DNA of 19,434 nucleotides from MHLP01 sp043736515 (GTDB taxonomy: Bacteria; Patescibacteriota; Minisyncoccia; Phycocordibacterales; UBA6899): the NCBI GenBank assembly GCA_043736515.1, contig JAYTCK010000054.1:1-19434 (forward strand), given 5' to 3'. Below the pieces are notes generated by a model. The model worked only from the letters and a program-made list of their open reading frames with translations. It did not search any database and was not told the origin of the DNA. A program made the translations under genes and the position numbers. This document shows, piece by piece, positions 6,516 through 13,780 of the stretch (the first letter of the stretch is position 1; every line of letters starts with the position of its first letter).

Positions 6516-7493
6516 TTATTGAGTTGGTGTCCCTCCGCCCCCTTCATTTCCCATTCCTTGAGAAGGTTGGTTCGTAGTTGCCTCGTTGGACACTCCACCA
6601 AGTCCCATAGTCTCCATCACTTGGTCGGGCGCACTCCCAATCTCCGATTCTGTATTTTCATACATTCCGGGAGCGGATGTTTCGTTAAACCCTAGTATTT
6701 CTTCACTGACATTTTCTTCCGAAAGTTGTTCAGCACTTACTTCCACATCTTGCTCGGGGCTAAAGTTTTGTTCCTTCCGATCATATGTCTCATTAAGTTT
6801 TTGTTGCATTTCTTCGATCTGGCGAGCTTCGTCTGCCTGTGTTTGTTTTGCACGCCCCGCATCCTCAAGCATTTTTCTCGCTGCTTCGTCTGTGTCTTCC
6901 TTAAGTTCTTCTTTTTTCTGTTTTTTTCTTTCAAAGACATTCCGGATTACATCCGCGAGTTTCCCTTCAACGTATTCGGGGTCGCGCTCGATATCCATTG
7001 TCCATTCCATCGACGGATCCGTTGGGTGCGTAAAGTACAGCAGCGTCGCATCATATTCCCCTTCTCCTGAAAAGGGTCTCACGACGCGATCAGAAATAAT
7101 AGCGCTCATCATCGGGTCAAGCGATGTGATGGTTTGATTTGCGATATTTTTTATTCTTGAGAGTGACTTTATTGTTTCGACATCGTTTGTCTCGGGAAGA
7201 GTTTTGTTCTCTGCTTTTCGCTCATGCACTTGGCGCACGATATCTGACAACCTTCCTTCAACATATTCCGTATCGTTGTTCATCTCCATCGTCCACTCCA
7301 TCGAACTATCGCTCGGGTGAGTGAAATAAAGCATCGTGTCGAGATATTCTTCTCCTGAAGGCAGAGTTACAATGCGCTCTTTGATAATCGCGCTCATTAT
7401 TGGGTCAAGAGACGAGATTGCAGCGTTGGCAATATCTTTTATGCGCTCTTGTGATACTTTAATTTCTTGTGTTTCTGGATCACCTTCTTTCAT
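6516..7493 (-). CDS. Tandem-duplicated domain protein with acidic low-complexity tail
   Basis: A protein of 325 residues with no recognised family. Two copies of an approximately 77-residue unit fill the N-terminal half: residues 17-93 and 113-190. Shared blocks are I-K-x-IAN-x-x-I-x-SLDP-x-MSAII, LYFTHP-[ST]-D-x-SMEWTM and EYVEG[RK]L-[SA]-D-V/I-R. The second copy is followed by a charged helical stretch (about 190-245, Lys/Glu then Gln-rich, likely coiled coil) and a long acidic, Gly/Gln/Asn-rich tail (about 245-325) that is probably disordered. There is no signal peptide or membrane segment. The conserved blocks suggest two alpha-beta domains that pair with each other or with a partner. The start has no ribosome binding site, but a TCGACA/CATACT promoter is placed so that the message would begin at the ATG. 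Function unknown. Confidence 0.8.
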   Translation of the reverse strand: MKEGDPETQEIKVSQERIKDIANAAISSLDPIMSAIIKERIVTLPSGEEYLDTMLYFTHPSDSSMEWTMEMNNDTEYVEGRLSDIVRQVHERKAENKTLPETNDVETIKSLSRIKNIANQTITSLDPMMSAIISDRVVRPFSGEGEYDATLLYFTHPTDPSMEWTMDIERDPEYVEGKLADVIRNVFERKKQKKEELKEDTDEAARKMLEDAGRAKQTQADEARQIEEMQQKLNETYDRKEQNFSPEQDVEVSAEQLSEENVSEEILGFNETSAPGMYENTESEIGSAPDQVMETMGLGGVSNEATTNQPSQGMGNEGGGGTPTQ

Positions 7494-7500
7494 TACTATG

Positions 7501-7529
7501 AGTATGATGGAAGTAAAACTCCTTGTCGA
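7501..7529 (-). promoter_or_regulatory. Promoter giving a leaderless message for the tandem-domain gene
   Basis: On the minus strand TCGACA (7529-7524), 17 bases, CATACT (7506-7501), seven bases, ATG 7493. There is no usable Shine-Dalgarno. Confidence 0.6.
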
Positions 7530-7670
7530 GCGGGGATTTTTTTACTACCACATGTTTTAGATTTGTGAGGGGCACACCTTTCACTTTTTTTCCCCACATT
7601 CCTCCATTCCACATTCTTCAAGTCCCACACAATTATTGTGCTTTACGCGTGTCGCCAAGTATCCAACATT

Positions 7671-7679
7671 TGTTATAAT
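7671..7679 (+). promoter_or_regulatory. Extended -10 promoter, leaderless layout
   Basis: TGT plus TATAAT (7674-7679), then seven bases to ATG 7687. The -35 region is poor, as is usual with an extended -10. Confidence 0.6.
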
Positions 7680-7686
7680 AAAATGC

Positions 7687-8343
7687 ATGTGGAACACCAA
7701 AAATAAAATTATTGTTGCTAGTCTTATTGTGCTAGCCACGATTGCTTCGGCTGTCATTTTAGGCAAGGGAACGAGTCACCCGCCTGCTCAGCTTGAGGAA
7801 CTAAGTGATATTCAGCAGCGCAAAAAAGATTTTGATGAGAAATTTGAATCCCTCGCGACAACCTCAGGACAATCCCCCATTGACGATATTAAGCTCGCAC
7901 CACTACCGTATAAAGTGGGAGATAAGTTGGGTAATTTCACTATTAGCAAGATTGAACCACACAGAAAGACAGCGCCAATTCTTCTCGATAATGCACAAAT
8001 TTCACTTGTCGGTGAAGCCAAAATTACTGGAAGATTTTACGTAGTAAGGTATTGTACAACTCCAGACGGTGCGACCGATGTATGCAAGAATCAAGCAGAT
8101 AAAAATGCATCGTCGTCAGAGTTTAACTTAATGCCCGATGAAGTGTCCTCGGCACTTTTACCATTTCCCTTAGCGGAAAGAGTCGGATTCTTTCTCGATG
8201 CGAATGATGTACTACTCGCTCAGTTTGGTGATAAATTGGAGGGAACAACCACAATAAGTATTAAAGATTACTACGTAACAAATTGTGATTGTCATAGTGG
8301 TGGTAGCGGGACCACCCTTACAAAAATCTATAATGTTCAGTAA
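7687..8343 (+). CDS. Membrane-anchored hypothetical protein
   Basis: A protein of 218 residues from ATG 7687. An ORF start 51 bases upstream is rejected because the TATAAT box lies within it. Residues 1-7 are polar and basic and residues 8-25 (IIVASLIVLATIASAVIL) are hydrophobic, so it is probably a single-pass anchor or uncleaved signal. No lipobox cysteine is seen. A Gln/Glu/Lys-rich helical linker follows (about 34-60), then a beta-rich domain with four cysteines in two groups, YCTTPDGATDVCKNQ (about 124-138) and NCDCHSG (about 200-206). These could form disulfides in an outer compartment and be clients of the DsbA-like enzyme. No family is recognised. There is no visible terminator before the convergent sufT gene, whose stop is only 46 bases away. 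Confidence 0.75.
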   Translation: MWNTKNKIIVASLIVLATIASAVILGKGTSHPPAQLEELSDIQQRKKDFDEKFESLATTSGQSPIDDIKLAPLPYKVGDKLGNFTISKIEPHRKTAPILLDNAQISLVGEAKITGRFYVVRYCTTPDGATDVCKNQADKNASSSEFNLMPDEVSSALLPFPLAERVGFFLDANDVLLAQFGDKLEGTTTISIKDYYVTNCDCHSGGSGTTLTKIYNVQ

Positions 8344-8389
8344 TAATGTGACTCAGTGCGCGGCAACTGGAGGTCTGCTTACTCACCGA

Positions 8390-8680
8390 CTACGCAAGAC
8401 CGAGGGAGATCTTAAGGTCTTCGCTCGGAGTCCACTCCGGTTCAAAGGTGATATCTACACGCACTTCTTGTCCGAATTTTGCAAGTGATTTTTCAACGCT
8501 TTGGATTATCTCATCACCATACGGACAAAATGGAGTAGTGAGTGTCATGAGAATATCAATACCATCGACGCCGATTTGTATATCGTAAATCAACCCCAGC
8601 GAATAAATATCCAAGTGAAGCTCAGGATCTTCGACCGTCTTTAACTGCTCAATGATTTCTTCTTTGGTAACTGTTGACAT
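8390..8680 (-). CDS. sufT: SufT/MIP18-family Fe-S assembly protein (DUF59)
   Basis: A protein of 96 residues covering a whole MIP18/DUF59 domain. It shows VEDPELHLDIYSLGLIYDI (about 16-34), the family's DPE motif and following strand, and MTLTTPFCPYGDEI (about 45-58), with the conserved cysteine C52 that binds or transfers Fe-S clusters in this family. The C-terminal strand RVDITFEPEWTP (about 73-84) also fits. SufT proteins help mature Fe-S clusters in bacteria with SUF systems, and the nearby sufB, sufC, sufD, sufS and sufU genes support the assignment. It is separated from sufC by a small plus-strand gene, so it is its own unit. A TTGACT/TAGACT promoter ends six bases before the ATG and there is no Shine-Dalgarno, pointing to leaderless translation. 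Confidence 0.88.
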   Translation of the reverse strand: MSTVTKEEIIEQLKTVEDPELHLDIYSLGLIYDIQIGVDGIDILMTLTTPFCPYGDEIIQSVEKSLAKFGQEVRVDITFEPEWTPSEDLKISLGLA

Positions 8681-8686
8681 TTGCTG

Positions 8687-8715
8687 AGTCTATGATAAAA
8701 CAAGCGAGGAGTCAA
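8687..8715 (-). promoter_or_regulatory. sufT promoter, leaderless layout
   Basis: On the minus strand TTGACT (8715-8710), 17 bases, TAGACT (8692-8687), six bases, ATG 8680. Good match and spacing. Confidence 0.65.
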
Positions 8716-8736
8716 ACTACTAAAAAGGAAGATGAC

Positions 8737-8991
8737 ATGGCTAATTCTGATGCTTATTCTGATACTAAGGGAACAGCGCAAAACACTCCCTGCTTTATAA
8801 ATCATGGCTGTGGGATTTGGTCCATTTCATACTATTGGCGAGATGCCGCGGAAGCATTGGCGCAATTTCGCAAATGTCAGCCGATGCTGAGGATTACAGC
8901 AATGCTTCATATGCAATCAGCAGAATCCAGCGGGAAAATAACACTAGTGACCGAAATCCCTTCACACCCTTGGTCGCCTACGCCAGGCTAA
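8737..8991 (+). CDS. Small hypothetical protein
   Basis: A protein of 84 residues from ATG 8737, preceded by AAAAAGGAAG at a workable spacing. This is similar in layout to the ClpP-like gene's start. The N-terminal 18 residues are polar (NSDAYSDTKGTAQN). The middle holds two cysteines and several aromatics (CFINHGCGIWSISYYW), then a helix-like stretch (DAAEALAQFRK). No family is recognised and no membrane segment is clear. It is divergent from sufT: a TTGACA at 8674-8679 overlaps the sufT start codon and may be its -35, but the -10 is poor. A weak hairpin with a T-run follows at 9002-9024. Coding is plausible rather than certain. Confidence 0.45.
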   Translation: MANSDAYSDTKGTAQNTPCFINHGCGIWSISYYWRDAAEALAQFRKCQPMLRITAMLHMQSAESSGKITLVTEIPSHPWSPTPG

Positions 8992-9001
8992 CACTCAAGC
9001 T

Positions 9002-9024
9002 ACTCCGCATGGAGTTGTTTTTTT
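9002..9024 (+). terminator. Weak intrinsic terminator after the small gene
   Basis: ACTCC (9002-9006), loop GCAT, GGAGT (9011-9015), then TG and a seven-base T-run (9018-9024) that runs into the end of sufC on the other strand. Confidence 0.45.
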
Positions 9025-9751
9025 ATATCTGTTCGAATCCGTTCTTGCTAATACGTTCTATCAGTTCATTGCCGCCCGACGCGACAACTTTGCCGCCGCG
9101 CATGACATGCACCATGTCCGGCTTTATGTGCTCGAGGATATTTGTGTAGTGCGTGACCAGTAGAAATCCGATCCCTTTTTCGCGGAGCATGGTGATACCC
9201 GCGTATACATTTTTCATTGCATCAATATCAACGCCCGAATCGATCTCGTCGAGAAAAGCGAACTTTGGTTCAAGCACTAAAAGTTGAAGTACCTCTGATT
9301 GTTTCTTCTCTCCTCCGGAAAGTCCGGTGTTCACGTGCTTCTTCAAAAATCCCGCATCGAGGCCTGCATCGTGCGCCATTTTTTCCGCCATTTTGTAAAA
9401 CTCAAGCGGAGTGATTGTGCTTCCTTTTATTTCTTTGTATGCACGATGGAGAAAACTCGTCATTGAGACGCCGGCAATTTCCGGAAGATGTTGGAGCGAG
9501 AGAAATAGTCCAGCCTTTGCCTTGCCTTCAGTGGTTAGGACTGTGATATCTTCATTATCGAGAATGACACCCCCTTCCGTTAGTTGATATTTCGGATGAC
9601 CCATGATGGCGTTTAAGAGCGAGCTTTTGCCAGAACCATTGGGGCCCATAAGAATATGCACCTCGCCCGATCGAAGCGTGAGCGAAGCCCCCTCAACGAG
9701 GGTTTTATGGTCGGCAACAACAGAAATATCCTTTAGTTCAAGCGTATGCAT
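9023..9751 (-). CDS. sufC: SufC, ATPase of the SufBCD Fe-S scaffold
   Basis: A protein of 242 residues, the usual SufC length. Walker A is GPNGSGKSS (residues 36-44), the ABC signature is LSGGEKKQSE (about 143-152), Walker B is FAFLDEIDSGVDIDA (about 164-178; DEIDSGVD is typical of SufC rather than transporters), and the switch histidine is in LLVTHY (about 198). VSMTSFLHRAY and the Q-loop region LSLQHLPEIAGVS are also SufC-like. It powers conformational change in SufBCD during cluster assembly in the cytoplasm. Unusually, it is not next to sufB or sufD: it lies downstream of an iminopeptidase gene and has its own terminator-bounded unit. There is no Shine-Dalgarno. A TAATAT box eight bases before the ATG suggests a leaderless or near-leaderless message. 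Confidence 0.95.
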   Translation of the reverse strand: MHTLELKDISVVADHKTLVEGASLTLRSGEVHILMGPNGSGKSSLLNAIMGHPKYQLTEGGVILDNEDITVLTTEGKAKAGLFLSLQHLPEIAGVSMTSFLHRAYKEIKGSTITPLEFYKMAEKMAHDAGLDAGFLKKHVNTGLSGGEKKQSEVLQLLVLEPKFAFLDEIDSGVDIDAMKNVYAGITMLREKGIGFLLVTHYTNILEHIKPDMVHVMRGGKVVASGGNELIERISKNGFEQI

Positions 9752-9759
9752 TTGTGTGC

Positions 9760-9765
9760 ATATTA
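9760..9765 (-). promoter_or_regulatory. Putative -10 box of sufC
   Basis: On the minus strand TAATAT (9765-9760) is followed by eight bases and ATG 9751. The best -35 is TTGCTT at a long 19-base spacing, so this promoter is only moderately supported. Confidence 0.4.
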
Positions 9766-9798
9766 GACACTATAATTGATAAAAAAGCAAGTGTTCGA

Positions 9799-9823
9799 AT
9801 AAAAAACACGCCAAAGGCGTGTT
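9799..9823 (-). terminator. Intrinsic terminator of the iminopeptidase gene
   Basis: On the minus strand AACACGCC (9823-9816), loop TTT, GGCGTGTT (9812-9805), then T residues to 9799: a perfect 8 bp stem. Confidence 0.88.
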
Positions 9824-9829
9824 GGGTTC

Positions 9830-10819
9830 TCACTCTGCTTCTGCAAACTTTTCTGCCGCACAAATGAGCTGATGGGTGTTTTCTTCGTCTCCTGCCGCAT
9901 GTCCCGCAATTGTGAAATGCAGTTCTGCTTTCCGCCATTCTTGACTCAGTCGCCATGCAGAATAAGGCTGACAGACCATGTCATAACGCCCATGCACGAT
10001 CACACCGGGGATCCCCTTTAAGCAGTGGGCGTATTTAATGATCGGCCGATTCCCGAGAAACGAATTATTTTTGAAATACCAGCATTCAATGCGAGCCAAG
10101 GCAGCATCCTCTGCCGGATCGCTTAATTCCGCCACGGTATCCGGGCTATGACGAAGTGTTGAAGTAGAAGCTTCAAAAAAATTCCATGCGCGTATCGCAT
10201 CGGCGGCAACACACACATCTGGTGAGGTCATGCGTTTCCAATATGCCAGGAGCAGATTGCCACGCTCGAAAAGCGGTATGTGGTTCTTGTATTCTTCCCA
10301 CATTTCCGGGAAGAACTGAGCAACCCCACCGGTTTTATAAAACCACTCGACCTCCTGTTGTTCGCCCAAATAAATTCCACGCACAATAAGCGCGCGTACT
10401 CGGGACGTATAACATTCCGCATATGCCAATGCCAACGTACTTCCCCACGAACCACCAAAGACCACGAAGCGAGTGATGCCGAGCAACTCGCGAATCTTTT
10501 CAATATCGCCAATCAGATCCCATGTCGTGTTCTCCTCGAGTGAGCCTAGCGGGGTGCTCTTGCCACTACCTCGCTGGTCAAAAAGAATGATGCGATATTT
10601 GCGTGGATCGAAGAATCTCCGGAGCTGCGGATATGAACCCGCGCCCGGGCCCCCATGAAGTACGAGCACCGGTGTGCCTTTCGGGTTGCCGCATTCTTCG
10701 ATATAAATATTGTGAATAGGTGAAACCTGCAAGAATTGCGTTTTGTACGGCTCGATCTCGGGCCACAGTTTGCGCAGCATTGGTGTGGTGGGCCATCCAC
10801 CGTCATAACCTTCGGGCAT
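9830..10819 (-). CDS. pip: Proline iminopeptidase (alpha/beta hydrolase, peptidase S33)
   Basis: A protein of 329 residues from ATG 10819, chosen because AAAGGAG lies six bases upstream; a longer in-frame start at 10882 overlaps the promoter. The S33 landmarks are all present: HGGPGAG (55-61, oxyanion loop), FDQRGSGKS (80-88), nucleophile Ser124 in GGSWGS, acid Asp280 in HGRYDMVCQP, and His307 in AGHAAGD. The length matches family members (about 310-330). It removes N-terminal proline from peptides in the cytoplasm. Its place between the saccharopine-dehydrogenase-like gene and sufC looks incidental, since terminators bracket it. It may serve peptide scavenging in an organism with little amino acid synthesis (inference). 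Confidence 0.93.
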   Translation of the reverse strand: MPEGYDGGWPTTPMLRKLWPEIEPYKTQFLQVSPIHNIYIEECGNPKGTPVLVLHGGPGAGSYPQLRRFFDPRKYRIILFDQRGSGKSTPLGSLEENTTWDLIGDIEKIRELLGITRFVVFGGSWGSTLALAYAECYTSRVRALIVRGIYLGEQQEVEWFYKTGGVAQFFPEMWEEYKNHIPLFERGNLLLAYWKRMTSPDVCVAADAIRAWNFFEASTSTLRHSPDTVAELSDPAEDAALARIECWYFKNNSFLGNRPIIKYAHCLKGIPGVIVHGRYDMVCQPYSAWRLSQEWRKAELHFTIAGHAAGDEENTHQLICAAEKFAEAE

Positions 10820-10853
10820 TATTATCTCCTTTGTAGTGGAACTAACTGAGCAC

Positions 10854-10882
10854 ATCCTAAGGCAGATTATGTGGAAATGCAA
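10854..10882 (-). promoter_or_regulatory. Promoter of pip
   Basis: On the minus strand TTGCAT (10882-10877), 17 bases, TAGGAT (10859-10854), giving a leader of about 28 bases with AAAGGAG before the ATG. Confidence 0.5.
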
Positions 10883-10883
10883 T

Positions 10884-10914
10884 AAAAAAACCCACCATCT
10901 GTGTGGGTGGGGTT
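10884..10914 (-). terminator. Intrinsic terminator of the saccharopine-dehydrogenase-like gene
   Basis: On the minus strand CCCACC (10911-10906) pairs with GGTGGG (10896-10891), followed by seven T residues (10890-10884). It lies about 60 bases beyond the stop. Confidence 0.7.
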
Positions 10915-10974
10915 GGTAAACGCTAAGTGAAAAACAGAAAAGGATTACTGCTCAGTTTTTGTCGGCAAAGAAAA

Positions 10975-12087
10975 TCAAATCACGTCGGTGACAATGCCGC
11001 GTTTGTCCATTTCCATGATTACACTGTCGCCATTGATCAACTCCACGGGAATGACGCCTCGAGGAACCTTGCCTTGCACTGAGAGGATGGCCACAATCGA
11101 CGCATGAAATCCGGTCAGGCGCTGCATCGCAGTGAAGCCTGTTACCCGATCATGCGCATCGAATACGCTACGAAATACATTTATTGTCCTACCTGAAGCA
11201 TCACGGCCGGTTCCTTTTACAATAATGAGTCCGAGATCCGGAAACACTTGCGGTGTGACACCGAGGCGCGCTTCGAGCTCTTCGGCAAGCCTCCCTGCTT
11301 TGCGAAACTTCCGCAGTAGTTTCCAGTGCCCCGGGTACCGCAGCGTTTTGTACGAAAGGTTTTGAAGGGACGGGAATTCTTTTTGGTACGACCATGGGGC
11401 CGTTGAAAGTCCGCCTGAGGTATACGCAGCTTCAAACTCGCCGATCTGAAGCTCCAGTGTCTCAACGCTGCCAAGACAGGGCTTTTGCGTTACCTTTCCA
11501 TGCTCAAGTACATCTGCATATCCAGAATACTCATTGACGAGTCCGCCCATGCTAAAGCACAGGGAATATTGCAGCTCGCCTTCTGGGTGCTGTGGTAATC
11601 CTCCACAATAGATCATGAGCGACTCCGGCGTGTGCATAGCAGAGAGGGCTGAGTGCGCGAGCGCAAGATTGAACCCTGGACCCATTCCACAATCAGGAAC
11701 AATAGACACGCCCGCCGTTTGCGCACGATCATTATATTCGTGTTGCGCACGCACAACAGGAGTGTTTCCTCCGAGATCGCACATGTGTACGCCCGCAATG
11801 ATTGCAGCCTCGGTGATGTACACGTTTTTTTTGAACGAGATCGCACTCACGACTGCGTCCACGTTTTCGAAGAGATGCGCGAGATGAAAATCATTGTCGA
11901 CATCTATCCCGATAGGGAGGACGATTTCTTTGCGGAGCAGCATGTTCACCGCCAATGCGCCTTTATGTGCTGCCGACTCATCAATATCCGCAAGAACAAC
12001 AAGTTCTGCATTTCCAAAACGCGCAAGGTCATACGCAATAGCAACACCTTGTGTACCTGCTCCCAGTACCGCATAGCGATTCGTCAT
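10975..12087 (-). CDS. Saccharopine dehydrogenase family NAD(P)-binding oxidoreductase
   Basis: A protein of 370 residues. The N-terminus is a Rossmann fold with AVLGAGTQGVAIAYDLA (about 6-22) and an acidic residue after the second strand (VVLADIDES). This is followed by DAVVSAIS, a CDLGGNT loop (about 102-108) and PDCGMGPGFNLALAH (about 131-145), all typical of the saccharopine dehydrogenase / Lys9-like family. The family acts on lysine or carboxynorspermidine-type intermediates or on unknown substrates; no lysine or polyamine gene is nearby to narrow this. GAAGGAAAAG precedes the ATG. It follows sufU by 77 bases on the same strand with no terminator between, so some transcripts may read through. 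An extended -10 (TGTTAATAC) upstream could give it its own start. Whether it has any link to Fe-S assembly is unknown. Confidence 0.88.
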   Translation of the reverse strand: MTNRYAVLGAGTQGVAIAYDLARFGNAELVVLADIDESAAHKGALAVNMLLRKEIVLPIGIDVDNDFHLAHLFENVDAVVSAISFKKNVYITEAAIIAGVHMCDLGGNTPVVRAQHEYNDRAQTAGVSIVPDCGMGPGFNLALAHSALSAMHTPESLMIYCGGLPQHPEGELQYSLCFSMGGLVNEYSGYADVLEHGKVTQKPCLGSVETLELQIGEFEAAYTSGGLSTAPWSYQKEFPSLQNLSYKTLRYPGHWKLLRKFRKAGRLAEELEARLGVTPQVFPDLGLIIVKGTGRDASGRTINVFRSVFDAHDRVTGFTAMQRLTGFHASIVAILSVQGKVPRGVIPVELINGDSVIMEMDKRGIVTDVI

Positions 12088-12164
12088 AGCTTTTCCTTCA
12101 GTATTAACAATGAATGTTCCGTTTCTGAGACTACTACGACATGGACAAAATGGAAAGGTGCTGA

Positions 12165-12533
12165 TTAGAGCTTTTCCTTAAGCGCGTCGTGGAGCGTATG
12201 AAGGGCAAGCATGGCACACTTTTCACGTTGGGCTCCAATCTCAACGCCGTACATTTCGTACATATCCTGAGAAGATAATGCCTGTATTTCGGGCTTTGTC
12301 ATTCCTTTTATCTTGTCCGTAAGCATTGACGCTCCTGACTGCGAGATAGCACAGCCAAAACCTTCGAACGAGACGTCAGCCAGGGCGTCTCCTTGCCATT
12401 TAAGATAGAGCACAAGATCGTCACCACAAGACGGATTACTTCCCTTCTGTATCATGTCTGCATCCTCCATACGCCGCCTGTTGTGCGGATGTTTGTAATG
12501 CTCCAAAATATTCTCCTGATAAAGACTATCCAT
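12165..12533 (-). CDS. sufU: SufU/IscU-type Fe-S scaffold or sulfur acceptor
   Basis: A protein of 122 residues from ATG 12533; an in-frame GTG at 12557 would add eight residues overlapping the true end of sufS. Three cysteines sit in SufU/IscU positions: C36 in NPSCGDD with Asp38, C61 in GFGCAISQSGAS, and C106 in REKCAML. The stretch between the second and third cysteines is longer than in IscU and fits the SufU type, which binds zinc and accepts persulfide sulfur from SufS. HYKHPHNRR near the start is the usual family opening. The ATG is one base after the frame-restored sufS stop, so the two are translationally coupled, as expected for enzyme and partner. No good Shine-Dalgarno or terminator is seen. 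Confidence 0.93.
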   Translation of the reverse strand: MDSLYQENILEHYKHPHNRRRMEDADMIQKGSNPSCGDDLVLYLKWQGDALADVSFEGFGCAISQSGASMLTDKIKGMTKPEIQALSSQDMYEMYGVEIGAQREKCAMLALHTLHDALKEKL

Positions 12534-12534
12534 A

Positions 12535-13754
12535 TTATTCTTGAGAAAAGATCTCACGTGCCTTTTTAACTGCTGCTACGAGTGCGTCAACATCTTTCAT
12601 TGTATTGTAAACATGGAAACTCGCGCGAGTGGTCGCGGGAATATTGAGGGCGCATGAAACGGCATAGCGCAGTGATGCCCGGCGCGAACAGCAACATTGT
12701 CGCGAGCCAGAATTTCCGCAACATCGTGCGGGTGTGCGAAGTCGCATGAGAACGCAACAATGCCGATATTCTTTTCAGGATCACACGGCGAATGAACTTT
12801 CACTCCCGCAATTTGCTCAAGTTTGTGTATGGCGGCAAAGGCGAGCGTTGCAGCATGTTTGTGGATATTTGCTACCCCAACATCACTCAAGTAGTCTGTG
12901 GCCGCTCCAAGGCCTATCACCCCACCGATATTTTTTGTGCCGGCTTCAAATCGCGTCGGTATTTCTGCCCATTCAGCTTTGCCGTTTTCTACACGACTGA
13001 CCATGTGGCCACCAAATGTGACAGGATCGAGTTGTTCAAGTAAATCCCTCTTTACCCACAAGACGCCGACACCGGTTGGTCCGAGCATTTTGTGTCCAGA
13101 GAAATAAAGCGCATCGGCTCCGAGTGCTGTGACATCGATAGGAATGTGTCCTACAGCAGCCGTCGCATCAACGGCCATGATCGCGCTGTGCTTATGCGCC
13201 ATGTCGGCAATACGGCGCACATCGTTGATCATTCCCGTCACATTCGACGCGAGCATGGCGGAAACGAGGCCTGTCTTTGCGGTTATGAGTTCAGCTGCTT
13301 TTGCGTAATCAAGTTCACCACCATGTGCAGGAATAAAATGAATAGGAATAAGTCGACGATCTGCAAATTCCTGTAGTGGAAGGAACGTGCCGTGATGTTC
13401 CATTTCAGTGGTAACAATTTCTTTCTGATCTTCCTCAAAATTAAATGATTCGTCGATCATGCGCACAAACATATTCGAGGATTCGGTTGCACCGGACGTG
13501 AAGATAATTTCCTCAGGAGTGGCTCCGATAAACGCAGCTGCCTTTTTGCGCACCTCCTCATATTGCTCGGTAGCTCTAATTGCTTCTTTGAATAGCCCGC
13601 GATGTACATTGGCGCGGCTGTTGGTATAGTAGTCCACCACAGCATTAAGTACTGATTGCGGAGTAAGCGACGTCGCCGCGGCATCAAGATAGTGATTGTT
13701 TTGGTCACTCAGTTGCGGAAAGTCTTTTTTAATTTGTTCTATATTTATTTGCAT
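12535..13754 (-). CDS. sufS: SufS cysteine desulfurase, interrupted by a frameshift near its 3' end
   Basis: The first frame gives 385 residues ending at TGA 12597-12599. It has the PLP-lysine loop FSGHKMLGPTG (K222), the PLP region VDATAAVGH (D196) and the catalytic cysteine loop RAGHHCAMP (C362; compare C364 in E. coli SufS). After PFHA the frame turns into non-family sequence. The neighbouring frame then supplies the normal ending, LNIPATTRASFHVYNTMKDV to AREIFSQE, stopping at 12535. Family spacing (two residues between His and Leu) fits loss of one base near 12648-12655. The unrepaired product would lack the substrate-carboxylate arginine of TTRASF. No classical slippery heptamer is seen, so this is a sequencing or assembly error or a recent mutation. 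Also odd is Ala199 where type II desulfurases usually have Gln (DGAQ). SufS releases sulfur from cysteine to SufU. There is no Shine-Dalgarno; TAAAAT (13765-13760) lies five bases before the ATG. Confidence 0.88.
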
Positions 13755-13780
13755 ATTTTATTTTAAACGTGATACAAAAT

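Noticed and set aside
8674..8736. Upstream extension of the small gene at 8737 to 8674
   Set aside because: It would overlap the sufT start codon and contains the ribosome binding sequence AAAAAGGAAG of the shorter form.
12640..12660. Programmed ribosomal frameshift in sufS
   Set aside because: The site GCG CCC TCA is not a standard slippery heptamer and no stimulatory structure is evident, so a lost base is simpler. Kept only as a possibility in the findings.
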